DNA of 13,701 nucleotides from assembly GCA_964549245.1 (NCBI GenBank), contig CAZJUO010000030.1, forward strand, positions 1-13,701. Reading direction: 5' to 3'. The DNA is from CAZJUO01 sp964549245 (lineage in GTDB: Bacteria > Patescibacteriota > Patescibacteriia > UBA10025 > JAHIVO01). A model generated the notes under the pieces. The model was not told where the DNA came from. It did not search any database and saw only the letters and a list, made by a program, of their open reading frames with translations. A program made the translations under genes and the position numbers. Position 1 is the first letter of the stretch, and each line of letters starts with the position of its first letter. Positions 11,359 to 13,701 of the stretch are shown here, piece by piece.

Positions 11359-11387
11359 ATATTAGCACATTTTTTTGCCTTTGTCAA
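11359..11387 (-). promoter_or_regulatory. Promoter of the SpoIID-like gene
   Basis: On the minus strand TTGACA (11382-11387), 17-nt spacer, TAATAT (11359-11364) with an extended -10 TGC. The start near 11352 gives an A/T-rich leader of about 125 nt without an SD site. Confidence 0.7.
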
Positions 11388-11416
11388 TTGTTTTTTTAGT
11401 GGGTAAATGGTAGGAT
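11388..11416 (+). promoter_or_regulatory. Promoter of the flippase gene
   Basis: TTGTTT (11388-11393), 17-nt spacer, TAGGAT (11411-11416) with an extended -10 TGG. Its -35 begins at the base after the -35 of the divergent SpoIID promoter. Leader of about 40 nt, no SD site. Confidence 0.5.
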
Positions 11417-11463
11417 AAAGATTAGTTTATAGAATTTACAGTAATTTTCAACACATATTTTAC

Positions 11464-12879
11464 ATGTCTTACACCAGGAAAATCGCTCACAACACAATTA
11501 TTCAAATTTTTGGCAAAGGAATAAGTACAGCCATCGGAATTGTGGTGATTGGCATGCTGACTCGCTATCTAGGGGCAAGCGGTTTTGGCCAATACACTAC
11601 TATCATGGCTTTTCTGCAGTTCTTTGGTGTGTTGGTAGATATGGGGCTCTACATCGTCTTGGTAAAAAAAATATCAGAGCCGGAAGCCGATCAGAGCCGA
11701 TGGGTCAGCAACATTTTTACCTTGCGCCTCATCTCCGCTGTAGTTTTTTTGGGTTTGGCCCCAGTAATAGTTTTGTTTTTTCCATATGCTGCTATCGTTA
11801 AGTGGGGTGTGCTCATCACTTCGGTATCCTTTTTGTGCATCACTTTAAACCAAGCCTTAAGCGGGGTGTTCCAGAAAAACTTACGCATGGACAAGGTAAT
11901 GATCGCCGAAGTTATTGGCCGTGTTATTTTATTAGTTTCTACCATTGCCGTTATTCGGGCTGATCTGGGTTTGCTATGGGTGATGGGGGCGGTCGTTGCC
12001 GGAAGTATGGTAAATTTTCTTTTTATGTACTTTTCCAGCCGCCGGTTTGCCCGTTTGCGTTTGCGTTTCGAATGGAGCCAGTGGAAAGAAATTATTAAGG
12101 AGTCCTGGCCTATCGCCCTGTCCATAGCTTTTAATTTGGTCTATTTTAAAGCCGATACTATTATCTTGTCGCTGTTTCACAGCCAGGCAGCTGTGGGTAT
12201 TTACGGGGCTTCGTATAAGGTTTTGGAGGTGCTCAATACCCTGCCGGCCATGTTTGCCGGTTTGGTTTTGCCGTTATTAGCCGCCGCCTGGTCCATGGCC
12301 GATAAAGAAAAATTTAAACGGGTTCTGCAAAAAGCCTTCGATGCTATGGTAATTTTGGCTGTACCTTTGGCTATTGGCACCCTTTTTATCGCTCGGCCGG
12401 TTATGGATATGGTAGCTCCTGGTTTTACTGATTCGGCGGAGGTTTTACGTTTACTGATTTTTGCCGCGGCTACCATTTTTGTGGGAAATTTGTTTGGCAA
12501 TACGGTAGTGGCTATTAATAGGCAAAAAACTATGATGTGGCTGTACTTACTGGTGGCAATCGTGTCACTGATTGGCTATTTATTGTTGGTGCCGCGCTAC
12601 TCGTATTTTGGGGCGGCTAGCATGACTATTGTTTCGGAGCTGTTGGTGACCATCTCCGCCATTTATATTGTTGGACGATACGCAAAGGTATGGCCGTCGC
12701 TTAAAGTGTTGGCTAAAGCAACCGTGGCCAGCGGTATTATGGCAGTAGCTTTGTTTGCCTTGGCTGGTTTTAACGTATTTTTATTATTATTCGTGGGAGT
12801 TATTTTATATGGCGTAACCCTCTATGCGGTAGGCGGTGTAACGCGCGGAACCATTAAAGAAATAATTAGACTGCGCTAA
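11464..12879 (+). CDS. Polysaccharide flippase (Wzx/RfbX-like, MOP superfamily)
   Basis: A 471-aa polytopic membrane protein, around 12-14 predicted helices, normal length for the oligosaccharide flippase family. The N-terminus is typical: IIQIFGKGISTAIGIVVIGMLTRYLGASGFGQYTT, followed by helix pairs through residue 460 and basic cytoplasmic loops (SSRRFARLRLRFEW at about 190-203). These proteins move lipid-linked oligosaccharides across the cytoplasmic membrane for surface polysaccharide or glycoprotein assembly. A glycosyltransferase starts 9 nt after its stop, so both likely belong to one polysaccharide operon extending beyond the window. MurJ was considered, but the N-terminal motif fits Wzx better. 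No SD site. Confidence 0.9.
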   Translation: MSYTRKIAHNTIIQIFGKGISTAIGIVVIGMLTRYLGASGFGQYTTIMAFLQFFGVLVDMGLYIVLVKKISEPEADQSRWVSNIFTLRLISAVVFLGLAPVIVLFFPYAAIVKWGVLITSVSFLCITLNQALSGVFQKNLRMDKVMIAEVIGRVILLVSTIAVIRADLGLLWVMGAVVAGSMVNFLFMYFSSRRFARLRLRFEWSQWKEIIKESWPIALSIAFNLVYFKADTIILSLFHSQAAVGIYGASYKVLEVLNTLPAMFAGLVLPLLAAAWSMADKEKFKRVLQKAFDAMVILAVPLAIGTLFIARPVMDMVAPGFTDSAEVLRLLIFAAATIFVGNLFGNTVVAINRQKTMMWLYLLVAIVSLIGYLLLVPRYSYFGAASMTIVSELLVTISAIYIVGRYAKVWPSLKVLAKATVASGIMAVALFALAGFNVFLLLFVGVILYGVTLYAVGGVTRGTIKEIIRLR

Positions 12880-12888
12880 AAAGATCAT

Positions 12889-13701
12889 ATGCAAAATGTT
12901 TTAATACTAAAATTTCCATATTCCTCACTGTTCGGTGGCGGCGAGCGTCATACGATTATGGTAGTGGAATCATTGCAGAGAAAAGGGTTTCGGTTTTATT
13001 GTGCTACCTCTTGTTCGGTGTTGCTGAAAGAGTTCCATAAGCGGAAATGGCAGGCGCGGAAGAGTTGGGGTGGGTTTGAGCCGGTGGCAAAATGGACCTT
13101 GCTGGTATGGCCTTTCACCGCCCCATTTGCTTTTTGCAATCTGCTGCGACTGGTTGTGTATTATCGTTTGCGGAAAAAAGTGCGGGTACTCTATTGCTTA
13201 TCATTAACCGAAAAGGTTTTGATTACCCTTCCCGCTCGTTTATTGGGCATGAAAGTTATCTGGGTAGAACACGTAACCATCGAGCGCTGGCTGACAAAAA
13301 ATCCTTTGCGTTGGTTGTATCGCTGGTATTCGCATTACGCTACCACTGTCGCCATATCCCAGGTCATCAAACAGCAGCTTATAGAGCGCATTAGCGTACC
13401 AGCAGGCCGTGTGGTGGTAATATATACGGGTATTGATACTGCTACTTTTAGTATGAAACAAAAACGATGGGAACAGGCAGCCCGCTATAATATTGGCTGT
13501 ATTGCCCGACTAGAGAAAGAAAAAGGAATAGAGTTTTTGATCCAGGCAGTAAAAATAGTGCGCGACATCATCCCCTTCGCCCGGCTGATAATCGTGGGCG
13601 ATGGCCAAGAGAAGAAAAAGTTAATGTGGTTATCAGAGCGCCTGGGGTTGCAGGAGGTGATCCAGTGGGTCGGGTATCAGCGCTACATAGAAAAATGGTA
13701 T
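12889..13701 (+). CDS. Glycosyltransferase of the GT-B fold (family 4-like), 3' truncated
   Basis: The frame is open from ATG 12889 to the window end: 271 residues with no stop. Seen: the N-terminal Rossmann start VLILKFPYSSLFGGGERH with a glycine-rich nucleotide/acceptor loop, WVEHVTIERW (about residues 123-132), the family text VAISQVIKQQL, GRVVVIYTGIDTATF, then the C-terminal domain start IGCIARLEKEKGIEFLIQAV and RLIIVGDGQEKKKL. The E-x7-E donor-binding region lies beyond the cut. It would transfer a nucleotide-sugar residue to a polysaccharide precursor in the cytoplasm. It follows the flippase by 9 nt, in the same operon. Confidence 0.9.
   Translation, partial: MQNVLILKFPYSSLFGGGERHTIMVVESLQRKGFRFYCATSCSVLLKEFHKRKWQARKSWGGFEPVAKWTLLVWPFTAPFAFCNLLRLVVYYRLRKKVRVLYCLSLTEKVLITLPARLLGMKVIWVEHVTIERWLTKNPLRWLYRWYSHYATTVAISQVIKQQLIERISVPAGRVVVIYTGIDTATFSMKQKRWEQAARYNIGCIARLEKEKGIEFLIQAVKIVRDIIPFARLIIVGDGQEKKKLMWLSERLGLQEVIQWVGYQRYIEKWY

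Noticed and set aside
11228..11368. 47-residue N-terminal extension of the SpoIID-like ORF
   Set aside because: The first ATG overlaps the promoter -10 region and would not be transcribed; a normal signal/anchor begins at 11227.

Overview
The window looks like a chromosomal segment of a Patescibacteria/CPR-type bacterium, probably of the Parcubacteria kind. This is inference, not a taxonomic result. It rests on small genes of moderate GC, housekeeping genes lacking Shine-Dalgarno (SD) sites with some promoters placed for leaderless mRNAs, the gene repertoire (sortase, SpoIID-like protein with Ig-like modules, flippase and glycosyltransferase), and a diversity-generating retroelement (DGR) whose target resembles DGR targets I recall from CPR genomes. 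The standard genetic code works throughout.

Positions 1-3161 hold the end of ruvB, a convergent sortase-like gene whose catalytic Cys is replaced by Ser, a free-standing small RNA unit of about 147 nt, and a tight operon of a small membrane protein, a bPH2-domain membrane protein and queA. Positions 3162-4706 hold three unrecognised small genes with strong SD sites. Two of these are diverged tandem paralogues. Positions 4670-6084 (minus strand) carry a five-repeat protein with an exact 44-residue period and a six-helix ferric-reductase-like membrane protein without the usual haem histidines. The two genes are separated by a 99-nt duplication/insertion scar.

Positions 6104-9268 are a complete DGR. 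It consists of a promoter and highly structured leader, a 288-aa target protein with a C-terminal variable repeat (VR), a hairpin and terminator, about 360 nt of dense hairpins, the template repeat (TR), a bidirectional terminator-like hairpin, avd on the opposite strand, and the DGR reverse transcriptase. VR and TR align over 117 nt with 17 substitutions, all at template adenines (17 of 31 A; 0 of 86 other bases). The layout is unusual because avd is inverted between TR and RT, its start is 3 nt from the RT start, and a large structured RNA precedes TR.

Positions 9281-13701 return to envelope functions: a minus-strand SpoIID-like protein with two NBR1-like Ig modules, and, from a back-to-back divergent promoter, a polysaccharide flippase followed by a family-4-like glycosyltransferase cut by the window end.

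The DGR genes would act together as follows. TR RNA is copied by RT with Avd, with errors at adenines. The cDNA replaces VR and so alters 13 residues of the target's C-type-lectin-like tail. The envelope genes probably form a separate surface-polysaccharide and cell-wall module.
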